Of a DNA stretch of 14,512 nucleotides, positions 1 to 7,450 are shown in pieces. The notes below the pieces were generated by a model that saw only the letters and a program-made list of their open reading frames with translations, was not told the DNA's origin and ran no database searches. The stretch is from JBDSYA01 sp039925865. GTDB lineage: Bacteria; Bacteroidota; Ignavibacteria; Tepidaquicellales; Tepidaquicellaceae. The stretch spans positions 1-14,512 of the forward strand of contig JBDSYA010000341.1 in NCBI GenBank assembly GCA_039925865.1. The letters run 5' to 3'. The translations under genes and the position numbers were made by a program. The first letter of the stretch is position 1; each line of letters begins with the position of its first letter.

Positions 1-313
1 CCGAGTATCCTATTCCCGACCATAGCATTGACAAAGAAATTGTCTTGGATAAAATGGTCATGCCATTTCCACGACGGTAATTAGATAAATATTTCCCAAA
101 AAACTTATTATGATGAAGCCAGTTATATATTTTTTCAGAGCTTCTTGCATAACACCATGCAGCTAATATGAAAAATATGGTTGTTGGCAACAAAGGCAGG
201 AACATTCCTAATATTCCGATGCCCATCAAAATAGTCCCGGTGATTAGTAATACCCATCTCAAGACCGGATTAGAATTTATTTTTAACTCATCAATATTTT
301 TAGTAGTTTTCAA
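1..313 (-). CDS. YbaN/DUF454 family inner membrane protein, C-terminus cut by the window edge
   Basis: This is the N-terminal 104 codons of a small integral membrane protein; the rest lies beyond position 1. After a short polar N-terminus there is a hydrophobic segment at about residues 19-52 with the family signature GMFLPLLPTTIFFILAAWCY (residues 36-55). It is followed by ARSSEKIYNWL and the FGKYLSNYRRGNGM stretch (about 72-85), both matching the DUF454 (E. coli YbaN-like) pattern. A second membrane segment begins at about residue 87. The family has no firmly established biochemical role. I chose the TTG at 313 because the frame has no ATG between the upstream stop and the conserved domain; an ATT/ATG-less upstream extension of about 11 codons is possible. 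No Shine-Dalgarno is visible before it. The gene is divergent from the DoxX gene, with a 190-base AT-rich gap between them. Family assignment is good; the start is uncertain. Confidence 0.8.
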   Translation of the reverse strand, partial: MKTTKNIDELKINSNPVLRWVLLITGTILMGIGILGMFLPLLPTTIFFILAAWCYARSSEKIYNWLHHNKFFGKYLSNYRRGNGMTILSKTISLSMLWSGIGYS

Positions 314-503
314 AGAAACATATTTTGTAATTTTAAAATAATCATTTTAATCTAATCTTAACATTGTAAATCTTTTATCAAATGAGAATTCATTCTTATT
401 ATCAGGTTTCACTAATTTATTTTCAATTGGTCAAGCTAAATGAATAAAATTAATATAGTAAATAATAATAAACATTCGTAATTTCTTTCAAATAAAAAAA
501 ACT

Positions 504-1055
504 ATGAGTATATTTTTTAAAGCGAGAAGCGGAAAATTTACATCTTCTATAGGAATATTATTAATAAGGTTATCTATAGGATTATTATTTTTATTTTCCG
601 GAGCAAGTAAAGTTCTGCATTTACAGGATTTTATAAAATCTGTTCAGGATAGCGGGCAAATGGGTGATTCACTGGCTTTCATCCTTGCATTCATTTTACC
701 ATTTATGGAAATGATATTCGGGGCTTTATATATAATAGGATTATTTACCCCGATAACCAGTTTTTTTCTGGCCTGCATGTCTATCAGTTTTCTATACGTA
801 TTAGGGACCGGCCATAATGAATTGCCGTATAGTTATAATTTTGTTTTTCTTGCCTGTGCATTATCCACATTATTTACAGGTGCAGGTTTAATTTCCTTTG
901 ATGCCCTTGCTGACAGGAATAAAGAGGAGAGGAAAATTAATGTAATAAAAGACGCTTCTATAGAACCAATTATATTTGACGCAGGAAAGATTCATGAGAC
1001 TGAAACTATATATGTCGATAAAGATGGAGTAAAAAGTTCGGATGTGAAAGGTTGA
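504..1055 (+). CDS. DoxX family membrane protein
   Basis: A 183-residue polytopic membrane protein. Four hydrophobic segments are visible at about residues 15-35, 56-80, 84-101 and 110-133. The first carries the DoxX-type signature RLSIGLLFLFSGASKVLH (22-39), and the glycine/proline-rich ILPFMEMIFGALYIIGLFTP (64-83) also fits DoxX/MauE-like proteins. A charged tail of about 45 residues (137-183) follows the last segment and probably lies in the cytoplasm. DoxX relatives are linked to thiosulfate:quinone oxidoreductase or to redox and oxidative-stress functions, but most, including this one, cannot be given a substrate from sequence. The ATG at 504 follows an A-rich stretch with no Shine-Dalgarno. 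The gene ends 17 bases before the ASCH gene, which runs toward it. Confidence 0.85.
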   Translation: MSIFFKARSGKFTSSIGILLIRLSIGLLFLFSGASKVLHLQDFIKSVQDSGQMGDSLAFILAFILPFMEMIFGALYIIGLFTPITSFFLACMSISFLYVLGTGHNELPYSYNFVFLACALSTLFTGAGLISFDALADRNKEERKINVIKDASIEPIIFDAGKIHETETIYVDKDGVKSSDVKG

Positions 1056-1072
1056 AATAAAAGTAGCTTAGA

Positions 1073-1552
1073 TTACTTATAGATCATTTCGAATTCTTCA
1101 AAAACTATTTTCAGATCTTCTGTAAATTTTAAATTCTCATTTTTCAGATCTCTTATAAAGAAATTCACATGTGCGTTTTTCCAGTATTCCAGTGATCTGT
1201 CTCCCTCACCTTCTTTATAAGCCATTTCCGCTGTGACTTCCTTAAAAGACAGAATGGTAACTTTAACTGTTCTGATAATACATTGAGCCATTCCACTCCA
1301 GTCAGTAATTATATTAATATCGCTTACCTCAGGCATAACTTCCTCTCCTTTATCATACCAGAAAAGTAAGGAGGCTGTAGCTTTTTTAATCTCATTTTTT
1401 ACAAGTTCCGCCAGCTCATTTGCGCATTTTTCATTATCACAAAAATAGTAATGTTTATATTTCGAGTTGACATGTTCGGGGTATTGTTTGATATGCCTTT
1501 TCCAAAGTTCTTCAACAGAAGTGTTAGAATTCTTCACTAATCTATTTGACAA
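1073..1552 (-). CDS. ASCH domain-containing protein
   Basis: A soluble protein of 159 residues. After a helical N-terminus (about 12-60) comes KKATASLLFWYDKGEEVMPE (56-75), then INIITDWSGMAQCIIRTVKV (79-98). The strongest family signature is EGEGDRSLEYWKNAH at 114-128, followed by FFIRDL and FTEDLKIVFEEFEMIY. This order fits the YhfF-like branch of ASCH domains, which belong to the PUA-like fold; members bind or act on RNA or modified nucleosides. Substrate and activity are not known for this protein. The frame starts with TTG at 1552, overlapping the end of purA by 11 bases; a GTG at 1537 is an alternative and would remove five residues. A purine-rich stretch precedes the TTG but there is no clean Shine-Dalgarno. 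The overlap suggests translational coupling to purA. It is the last gene of the minus-strand cluster. Confidence 0.85.
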   Translation of the reverse strand: MSNRLVKNSNTSVEELWKRHIKQYPEHVNSKYKHYYFCDNEKCANELAELVKNEIKKATASLLFWYDKGEEVMPEVSDINIITDWSGMAQCIIRTVKVTILSFKEVTAEMAYKEGEGDRSLEYWKNAHVNFFIRDLKNENLKFTEDLKIVFEEFEMIYK

Positions 1553-2819
1553 TCAGACTTTCTCTTTCAGGACCAACTGAAACATATTTGATTTTATATC
1601 CGACAAGTTCTTCAATAATATTTACATATTTCTGAACGGTCTGAGGAAGTTCACTGAATTTCCGGCATCCTGAAATATCTTCGTCCCATCCTTCGGTCTC
1701 AATATATTCCGGCTTTGCTGTTTCAAGTGACGGGGTTAATGGAAAATCTTTTGTCAATTTTCCGTTAATATTATAATCAGTACAGATAAGCAATTTTTGC
1801 TGACCAGACAGACTGTCAACTTTTGTCAAAGCTATCTCATCAACTCCCTGAATTCTTGCACCATATCTTGTAGCTACAGCATCGAAGTGTCCTATGCGCC
1901 TGGGTCTGCCTGTAGCAGCACCATATTCATATGCGGTTTCTCTTAACAATCCTGCTTCAGATTCATCCATTTCCGTTACCATTGGCCCGCTTCCCACGCA
2001 TGTTGAAAATGCTTTCATAACACCAATCACCTTATCAATTTTTCTATTGAACAATCCTCCGCCGACAGCAGCAAACGAAGAAAGTGTACATGATGAAGTC
2101 GTAAAAGGATAAATGCCGTAATAAATATCCCGCAGAGATCCTAGTTGAGCTTCAAAAAGTATTCTTTTATTATTTGATGCTGATTCTTCAAGTAACTTTG
2201 TGGTATCACAAATATAGTGTTTTATTTTTTCACCAAATTTCATTGCCCAGTTAAAAACTTCATCGGCATTTATTACTTCACTACTTTGATAAACATTTTT
2301 CAATAAAAGATTTTTCCATTCAACAATATCTTTTAATCTTTTCCTCAAATGTTCAGGATATAAAAGTTCACCGATCTGAATACTCTTTTTTTGATAACGC
2401 TCACCGTATGCGTAAGCGATGCCTCTTTTTGTAGATCCAAATGCTGCACTGCCTAATCGTTTTTCTTCAAGATCATCTTCTAATCTGTGATAAGGAAATG
2501 TTATTGTTGCCCTGTCAGAAAGACGAATATTTTCCGTGGCAATTCCTGATTTTTCAAGATCAAAAACTTCTTCCGACATTGCTTCGATGTCTATCACCAT
2601 TCCCGGACAAAGCACATTGATCACATTTGGATTAAAAATTCCTGATGGTATGAGATGCAGCTTGAATGTTCCCAGCTGATTCACCACAGTATGTCCGGCA
2701 TTATTACCCCCCTGATATCTCGCTACTATGTCAACTTCCTGTGCCAGATAATCGACCATTCGGCCTTTACCTTCATCACCCCATTGCAGACCTACGAGAA
2801 CTGTTATATTACTATCCAT
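1542..2819 (-). CDS. purA: adenylosuccinate synthetase, divergent form
   Basis: This enzyme condenses IMP and aspartate with GTP hydrolysis to adenylosuccinate, the first committed step to AMP, in the cytoplasm. The 425-residue length is normal. Visible motifs: GLQWGDEGKG (10-19) with the catalytic Asp15, QGGNNAGHT (37-44 region) with the catalytic His43, GSTKRGIAYAY (128-138), GIYPFTTSSCT (235-245), GAATGRPRR (300-308, aspartate loop) and LTKVDSL (331-337, guanine recognition). Several normally fixed positions differ: the usual EGAQGT is EAQLGS (223-228), the usual TTGR loop begins AATGR, and STRVG is STCVG (272-276). These differences resemble, from memory, an alternative clade seen in some Firmicutes. 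I chose the ATG at 2819; a TTG at 2846 would add nine residues but lies in the arm of a terminator-like hairpin. The gene follows the STAS gene with a 76-base gap. Confidence 0.92.
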   Translation of the reverse strand: MDSNITVLVGLQWGDEGKGRMVDYLAQEVDIVARYQGGNNAGHTVVNQLGTFKLHLIPSGIFNPNVINVLCPGMVIDIEAMSEEVFDLEKSGIATENIRLSDRATITFPYHRLEDDLEEKRLGSAAFGSTKRGIAYAYGERYQKKSIQIGELLYPEHLRKRLKDIVEWKNLLLKNVYQSSEVINADEVFNWAMKFGEKIKHYICDTTKLLEESASNNKRILFEAQLGSLRDIYYGIYPFTTSSCTLSSFAAVGGGLFNRKIDKVIGVMKAFSTCVGSGPMVTEMDESEAGLLRETAYEYGAATGRPRRIGHFDAVATRYGARIQGVDEIALTKVDSLSGQQKLLICTDYNINGKLTKDFPLTPSLETAKPEYIETEGWDEDISGCRKFSELPQTVQKYVNIIEELVGYKIKYVSVGPERESLIVK

Positions 2820-2832
2820 ATTTAACAGACAT

Positions 2833-2869
2833 AAAAAAATCTTCAACCAATATTAAATGGGATGAAGAT
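2833..2869 (-). terminator. terminator-like hairpin in the purA leader
   Basis: Read on the minus strand, ATCTTCA and TGAAGAT form a perfect 7-base-pair stem (plus-strand arms at 2839-2845 and 2863-2869). Two further C-G pairs lie inside it after one mismatch. The stem is followed at once by seven T residues (2833-2839). This is the form of an intrinsic terminator, though with few G-C pairs. It sits between the STAS stop codon and the purA ATG, so it could end the secDF-STAS transcript, act as an attenuator for purA, or be a chance structure. Confidence 0.45.
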
Positions 2870-2895
2870 CTAAAAAATTAATTGATTTCTAAAAT

Positions 2896-3225
2896 TTATG
2901 ATGTTTTGTCGAACTCAAAAACATTATCAAGTTTTGTAATCCGGAATATATTTATTATTTTTTCGTTGGCGTTTATGATCTTTAAAGTGCCTTCTGAGTT
3001 TTTAATATTTTTCAGACAGCTTATCAATATTCCAAGCCCTGAACTGTTAATTGATTTAAGATCTGACATATCAAATGTAAATGACTTTACGCCTTCTTTC
3101 ATTTCGGCGTTAACTGTGTCGTTCAGTGAATTAAACTGATTAAGACCAACAATGTTCTCATCGATCTTTATTACAGCACATATATGGTTGTCTTCTTCAA
3201 TGTATATCTTATTTATATCAGGCAT
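2896..3225 (-). CDS. STAS domain protein, anti-sigma factor antagonist type
   Basis: A single-domain protein of 109 residues with the SpoIIAA-like fold pattern: strands at about 12-20 and 48-52, then DLKSINSSGLGILISCLKN (55-73), the loop and helix that carry the phosphorylatable serine. By alignment Ser61 is the phosphosite. The preceding residue is Asn60, whereas most family members have Asp there (DSSG). Such proteins typically bind a serine kinase/anti-sigma factor in the cytoplasm and are released or blocked by phosphorylation. No kinase, phosphatase or sigma factor is encoded nearby in this window, so its partner is unknown. The ATG at 3225 overlaps the last 8 bases of secF, which implies translational coupling. 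It is also close in size to general bacterial STAS proteins with other roles. Confidence 0.85.
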   Translation of the reverse strand: MPDINKIYIEEDNHICAVIKIDENIVGLNQFNSLNDTVNAEMKEGVKSFTFDMSDLKSINSSGLGILISCLKNIKNSEGTLKIINANEKIINIFRITKLDNVFEFDKTS

Positions 3226-4195
3226 TTACTTTTTTAACTTTTTGTGAAGTTAACTTTGTTCTGCTAATTGTTTTATCTTTTAATAGTGCAGTGGCTCTTT
3301 CTTTCCAGTCAACAACAATGGCGCTTGCAACAAATACCGACGAATAGGTTCCGGTTATAATACCAATTCCGAAAGTAACGGCAAAGCTTCTGTTAACTTC
3401 CCCCCCGAATAAAAATAATACGAATACTGTTAAAAAAACTGTACCGCTGGTAATTATAGTTCTGCTTAAAGTAGAATTAACACTTTTATTCATAACATCT
3501 AAAATGTTTTCATTCTTGAAAAGTTTTATATTTTCCCTGATCCTGTCGAATACAATTACAGTATCATTTGAAGAAAAACCGACAAGGGTTAAGAAAGCTG
3601 CAAGCATTGACTGGTTAAACTCTAATCTCAAATTAGGAAAGATTGCATTAATTATTGCTATACTTGCAATTGTAATCAGAACGTCGTGAAAAAGTGCAAT
3701 AACCGCTGCAACAGCAAACACAAACTGAAATCTGAAGGCGAGATATATTAAAATTGCAATTAGGGAAAATAAAACTGCAAAGAGTGCATTTCTCCGTAAC
3801 TCAGCTCCAATCTTAGGTCCTACTTTATCTAATCTTAAAACCTCAAACTTTTCATCAGGAAATTTAGCTTTGATACCTTGCTGGATTTTATCGGATACCA
3901 ATTGCCCTTCTTCCTGTAAAGGTGTCCTCAACAGAATATCTTTATCTGAGCCCATTGTTTTAATTTCCATTCCTAAAAAACCGGCATTATCCATTGCTTC
4001 CCTTAGTTCAGAGATATTAACATCTTTATCAAACTTTAATTGTATTTCTGTACCACCGCTGAAATCAATTCCAAGGGGAATACTTTTAGTTGTAAATAAA
4101 ATTATAAATCCGACCACAATGATAGTCAGCGAAACCATATAAAACTTTTTCCGCTTGCCTAAAAAATCATAATTTGTGTTTTCAAAAATTCTCAT
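3218..4195 (-). CDS. secF: protein translocase subunit SecF
   Basis: SecF works with SecD at the Sec translocon, using the proton gradient to help release and pull exported proteins. The 325-residue length is typical. Order of features: a first membrane segment at about 19-34, LGIDFSGGTEIQLKF (41-55), a small periplasmic domain to about 122, RLDKVGPKIGAELRRNAL (121-138), and then five membrane segments. The conserved HD (170-171) and SSNDTVIVFDRIREN (208-222), with Asp211 in the membrane region, are both present. A basic tail (298-325) ends the protein. The ATG at 4195 lies 43 bases after secD. The gene's end overlaps the STAS start by 8 bases. SecD and SecF are separate genes here, not fused as in many Bacteroidota. 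Confidence 0.97.
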   Translation of the reverse strand: MRIFENTNYDFLGKRKKFYMVSLTIIVVGFIILFTTKSIPLGIDFSGGTEIQLKFDKDVNISELREAMDNAGFLGMEIKTMGSDKDILLRTPLQEEGQLVSDKIQQGIKAKFPDEKFEVLRLDKVGPKIGAELRRNALFAVLFSLIAILIYLAFRFQFVFAVAAVIALFHDVLITIASIAIINAIFPNLRLEFNQSMLAAFLTLVGFSSNDTVIVFDRIRENIKLFKNENILDVMNKSVNSTLSRTIITSGTVFLTVFVLFLFGGEVNRSFAVTFGIGIITGTYSSVFVASAIVVDWKERATALLKDKTISRTKLTSQKVKKVNA

Positions 4196-4238
4196 TCTTA
4201 TAATAAAATATAATTGTTTCTATTAATAAATTTAAAGT

Positions 4239-6308
4239 CTAACCGAAGCTTAAGTTTTTACCCTTCTCAATCATAATATCAAAAATAAAATGAGTGATAA
4301 CTATAGCAGTAAATAAGTTTGCAAGCAATCCGAATATGAGTGTCAAAGCAAATCCCTGAATAGGTCCGCTTCCAAACTGGTAAAGAATTATACCAGTGAT
4401 AATACTTGTCAAGTGTGAATCAATGATTGCCGAAAACGCTTTTTTGTAACCCAGATCGACAGCAGTTCTTAGTGGTTTTCCCGCCCCTAATTCTTCCCTT
4501 ATTCTTTCAAAGATAAGCACGTTAGTGTCAACCGACATACCTATAGATAAAATTAATCCTGCAATACCCGGAAGCGTCAGAGTTGCTTTTAAGGAAGCCA
4601 TCACACCAAGAATTACCAACATGTTAATCACCAACGCGAGATCTGCAACAGAGCCGCCAAACTTGTAATAAAATATCATAAATAAAGCAACTAAGATCAA
4701 AGCGGCTACCGATGATGAAATTCCTGCTCTTATAGAATCTTCTCCAAGTGATGGTCCGATCGATCTTTCTTCGATTATTTGAACCGGTGCAGGGAGTGCA
4801 CCAGCTTTTAAAACTATTTCAAGAAGTTTTGCTTCTTGAACATTCGCCATGCCTTCGATTTGTGAATTTCCTCCCGTGATTTTACTTCTTACTACAGGTG
4901 CAGAATAAACTACATTGTCAAGTACGATTGCAATTCTTTTATTAATGTTAGCGCCTGTAATTCTTGCCCAGTCCGACGATCCCTCACTATCCATTTCCAT
5001 TGAAACTACAGGAGTGTTATTTGTAGGGTCAATATTTGATCTTGCATTGGTAACTACCTTACCTGTCATTTCAGCATCTTTCTTGACAGTATAAAGAATG
5101 TGAATCTTTTCACCTTCTGCATCGAATGTCTTGTTTGACCATGCAAATGTAAGATCTGTAGGAATAATTGCTTTAACATCATCCCTGTTCAGAATCCTCA
5201 TTATTTTATCTTTATCGGAATCTTTTACATATCCATCAGCAGTGCCGCTTTCCTGATTAAGCTGAACAAGTGTAAAGAATGGATACTTAGCTTTAAATTC
5301 TTCTTCACTCAATTGAGCTTTTGATGTATCTGACTCAGTACTGGTGTCAGTAGCTGTAATTGAAGTATCAGTATTTTTTGCTGAATCTTTTTTGTTCCTG
5401 GAAGTGTCTTTTTTACTGTCCTTATTATCAGCTAACTTTTTTTCTTTGAGTGAATCTTTTGTATTTGTTGAAGATAAATTCTTTTTTGTCAAAGAATCTT
5501 TCTTACTCGCTGCTGAATTTTTAGTTGAATCTTTAGAAGTAAGAGATTCATTTTTTGTCTTAAGAGAATCAGTGGGAATATTAATAGCCGAAACTGAATC
5601 TAAAGACATAGTAGTATCACCAACCAACACCTTATTGATAGCTTCAAAAACCTTTACTGCTTTTTGGGGATCGTAAACGAGTTTAAACTCAAGTAATGCA
5701 GTTCCTTCCAGCAATTTTCGTACTTCTTCCGGATTACTTACGCCCGGTAATTCTACAATGATCCTGCTGTTTCCTATCTTCTGAATTTGAGGTTCAGCAA
5801 CACCATACTGATCAACTCTATTCCTGACGATCTCTACCGCTCTGTCCAGAGAATTATCAATTTCCTTAGTGAGTTTACTTTCGATATCTGCTTCGCTGTC
5901 TCTAATCTCGCCGTAGTAATTTTTAAGGTTAAGACCTTTTTCTCTCAGCTTTATCTTAAAAGTTTCAAGAATCAGCTCATCGCTGTTCTTTGAGATCTCT
6001 TTTACTTCAGCAAGAATTCCCGATAACTGCTCATCTTTTTTGCCGGCCATATCTTCAAGAAGTTTGACTACGTCAACGTCAAGAACAACATACATACCTC
6101 CTTTGAGATCAAGTCCCAGCTTAAGTCTTTTGTCGCGCGCGCTGATAAGCTCCTTATTGTTTCTGTCAACAAATTCAACACTGTCCTGTCCTGATAGTCC
6201 TGACAATTCTTTGTTAAGCGTATAATCTTTATAAGTAGGATATAAGAAATATAACGATAATATTATTAGCACAATTGTGGTGATAATCCGAGAAAGATTT
6301 TTCTTCAA
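4239..6308 (-). CDS. secD: protein translocase subunit SecD with long charged low-complexity insert
   Basis: SecD is the larger membrane partner of SecF in Sec-dependent export. Visible: a first membrane segment at 7-23, RLKLGLDLKGGMYVVLDVD (61-79), IVRNRVDQYGVAEPQIQKIG (160-179) and RIIVELPGV. Further on come SIGPSLGEDSI (516-526), the RND-type membrane domain from about 529, and GMSVDTNVLIFERIREEL (590-607) with the key intramembrane Asp594. At 689 residues it is longer than the roughly 615 of E. coli. The extra length comes largely from a hydrophilic stretch of about 97 residues (236-332), rich in Lys, Ser, Asp and Thr, within the periplasmic domain. The start is TTG at 6308, supported by a GGAG seven bases upstream. 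It is the first gene of the cluster, with a good promoter 57 bases or more upstream. Confidence 0.97.
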   Translation of the reverse strand: MKKNLSRIITTIVLIILSLYFLYPTYKDYTLNKELSGLSGQDSVEFVDRNNKELISARDKRLKLGLDLKGGMYVVLDVDVVKLLEDMAGKKDEQLSGILAEVKEISKNSDELILETFKIKLREKGLNLKNYYGEIRDSEADIESKLTKEIDNSLDRAVEIVRNRVDQYGVAEPQIQKIGNSRIIVELPGVSNPEEVRKLLEGTALLEFKLVYDPQKAVKVFEAINKVLVGDTTMSLDSVSAINIPTDSLKTKNESLTSKDSTKNSAASKKDSLTKKNLSSTNTKDSLKEKKLADNKDSKKDTSRNKKDSAKNTDTSITATDTSTESDTSKAQLSEEEFKAKYPFFTLVQLNQESGTADGYVKDSDKDKIMRILNRDDVKAIIPTDLTFAWSNKTFDAEGEKIHILYTVKKDAEMTGKVVTNARSNIDPTNNTPVVSMEMDSEGSSDWARITGANINKRIAIVLDNVVYSAPVVRSKITGGNSQIEGMANVQEAKLLEIVLKAGALPAPVQIIEERSIGPSLGEDSIRAGISSSVAALILVALFMIFYYKFGGSVADLALVINMLVILGVMASLKATLTLPGIAGLILSIGMSVDTNVLIFERIREELGAGKPLRTAVDLGYKKAFSAIIDSHLTSIITGIILYQFGSGPIQGFALTLIFGLLANLFTAIVITHFIFDIMIEKGKNLSFG

Positions 6309-6323
6309 TAGTTCACTCCGTAA
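6301..6323 (-). promoter_or_regulatory. ribosome binding site that fixes the TTG start of secD
   Basis: On the minus strand the sequence ACGGAGTGAACTA stands directly before TTG AAG. The GGAG core is seven bases from the start codon, which is good Shine-Dalgarno spacing and supports TTG as the true start of secD. Confidence 0.7.
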
Positions 6324-6636
6324 TTATTATTATTGTCTTAAAAGGTTTAAAAAATACAGTTTTCAATATACTTTTAATGTGTAGAAATGTCAATGTAATT
6401 TACTTCAAAATATAGATTCTCGATGAAATTCCAAATTTTAAAATTAAATTATTGAAATAAATCCTATCTTCAAAATGGCCTATGAATATATTGTATGTCA
6501 GTTAACAAAACCATAATTTTTTGAAGAACAGGATAAACAAAAATCTTCAGCTAAAATAGGAGAACTGAATTTTAATTTCCGTAAAATTAAATTAATTTAT
6601 CTTAAAGCATTATTCAATTAATCAATAATTCAATTC
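6309..6636. other. intergenic region between divergent genes
   Basis: These 328 AT-rich bases separate secD from the SH3-like gene. The left half holds the secD ribosome binding site and promoter. The right half should hold the promoter for the SH3-like gene, but I see no convincing box pair. A weak inverted repeat (TGAAGA with TCTTCA, about 6522-6549) is present. No open frame of useful length is found. Confidence 0.6.
6365..6393 (-). promoter_or_regulatory. sigma-70 type promoter for the secD cluster
   Basis: On the minus strand TTGACA (plus-strand 6388-6393) is followed after exactly 17 bases by TATATT (6365-6370). The -35 box is a perfect match and the -10 box matches five of six positions. 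Transcription would start near 6358, giving a leader of about 50 bases before the secD TTG. It is the best match to this consensus that I could see in the window. Confidence 0.65.
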
Positions 6637-7350
6637 ATGAAAAGTCTTCTATTATTCATTGCAATATTTTGTATAATGAATGATCGTGTCCAATCTCAGA
6701 ATGAACTCAACGGATGGGGTAAAATCTATCCAAAGGATGAATCAGAAAGTGATATAACTTTCTCTTTGTTTATTATGGAGTTGAAACAAGCTGTTGAAAA
6801 TAAAAACGTTAATTTTATAGAAGGTATAATTTCGCCGGTCATTGAACTTGAATATGATTATCCTTCAAAAAATAATTATAAATCATTCATGGAAAAGTAT
6901 GAGCTGCGGGATTCTATGAATGAATTTTGGCCGATTGCAAAAAAAATATTAAGTTTGGGAGCGTTCAGTAAAAAGATGGATGATTCTTCTGTATTTTTCT
7001 TTCCTTCAGTTTGGTTTTCCGATGATTACAACAGGATCCTGGGCGAAGAATTTTATATGGGACTGGACAGCACCCAAAATTACGCAAATGCAGTGAATCA
7101 AAATGTAAAAGTTTATAAGGGTGCTGAAGAAAGTTCTGAAATTATCGGCAAACTAAATTATGAGATAGTTAAAATTATTAATTTTGATCATCGAAAATTT
7201 ACTGACTGGTATAAAATCGAATTGAAAGATGGTAGTATGGGATATGTAAAAAATGAAGATCTTTATTTATCAATGTTTGATTACTTTATGACCTTTAAGA
7301 AAGTAAATGGTGATTGGGAGATGGTAGCTTTTGAGAGAACGATTATTTAG
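6637..7350 (+). CDS. exported protein with C-terminal bacterial SH3-like domain
   Basis: A 237-residue protein of unknown function. Residues 1-20 form a Sec signal peptide (MKSLLLFIAIFCIMNDRVQS) with likely cleavage near 20-21; there is no lipobox cysteine. The middle (about 40-150) matches nothing I recognise: it is acidic and aromatic-rich with predicted helices. Residues about 154-212 fit a bacterial SH3 (SH3_3-like) domain: NVKVYKGAEESSEIIGKL, then WYKIELKDGSMGYVKNEDLY, the WxKVxxxDGxxGYV pattern of this fold. A short tail (DYFMTFKKVNGDWEMVAFE) resembles lipocalin-like or NTF2-like tails that report on a measured residue, but this is weak. SH3-like domains of this kind often bind peptidoglycan or act as adaptors outside the cytoplasm. 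The gene stands alone and ends at a shared terminator. Confidence 0.75.
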   Translation: MKSLLLFIAIFCIMNDRVQSQNELNGWGKIYPKDESESDITFSLFIMELKQAVENKNVNFIEGIISPVIELEYDYPSKNNYKSFMEKYELRDSMNEFWPIAKKILSLGAFSKKMDDSSVFFFPSVWFSDDYNRILGEEFYMGLDSTQNYANAVNQNVKVYKGAEESSEIIGKLNYEIVKIINFDHRKFTDWYKIELKDGSMGYVKNEDLYLSMFDYFMTFKKVNGDWEMVAFERTII

Positions 7351-7371
7351 AATTTAGAATTGGCTTTATAT

Positions 7372-7411
7372 AAAAAGAGTAAACAGAAGATGAATTCTGC
7401 TTACCCTTTTT
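7372..7411. terminator. bidirectional intrinsic terminator
   Basis: A 17-base inverted repeat has arms at 7372-7388 and 7395-7411 with a six-base loop (GATGAA). In the minus-strand transcript all positions pair if two G-U wobbles are allowed, and a U-rich run follows. In the plus-strand transcript the same two positions are A-C mismatches, but a T-rich run also follows. It lies between the converging SH3-like and Asp-box genes and can serve both, better for the minus-strand gene. Confidence 0.8.
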
Positions 7412-7450
7412 TGTTTTTCTTAATAAATATTTATAAAATTTAAATAAATT

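Noticed and set aside
1056..1085. Inverted repeat AAGTA/TACTT between doxX and the ASCH gene as a terminator
   Set aside because: The arms are only five bases, all but one pair are A-T, and no T-run follows on either strand.
1894..2112. Plus-strand open frame of 72 codons opposite purA
   Set aside because: It is antisense to well-conserved purA motifs and shows no family signature.
1542..2819. PurZ-type enzyme for diaminopurine synthesis instead of PurA
   Set aside because: The catalytic Asp of GDEGKG is kept, whereas PurZ proteins replace it; length and other motifs fit PurA.
2820..2846. Upstream TTG start for purA
   Set aside because: The added nine residues are not conserved-looking, no Shine-Dalgarno precedes it, and the codon lies in the arm of the terminator-like hairpin. 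The ATG at 2819 gives the usual PurA N-terminus.
5344..5676. Plus-strand open frame of 110 codons opposite secD
   Set aside because: It lies exactly antisense to the low-complexity Lys/Ser/Asp insert, whose codons give a stop-free, Phe/Ser/Leu-rich complement. It has no start context or recognisable domain.
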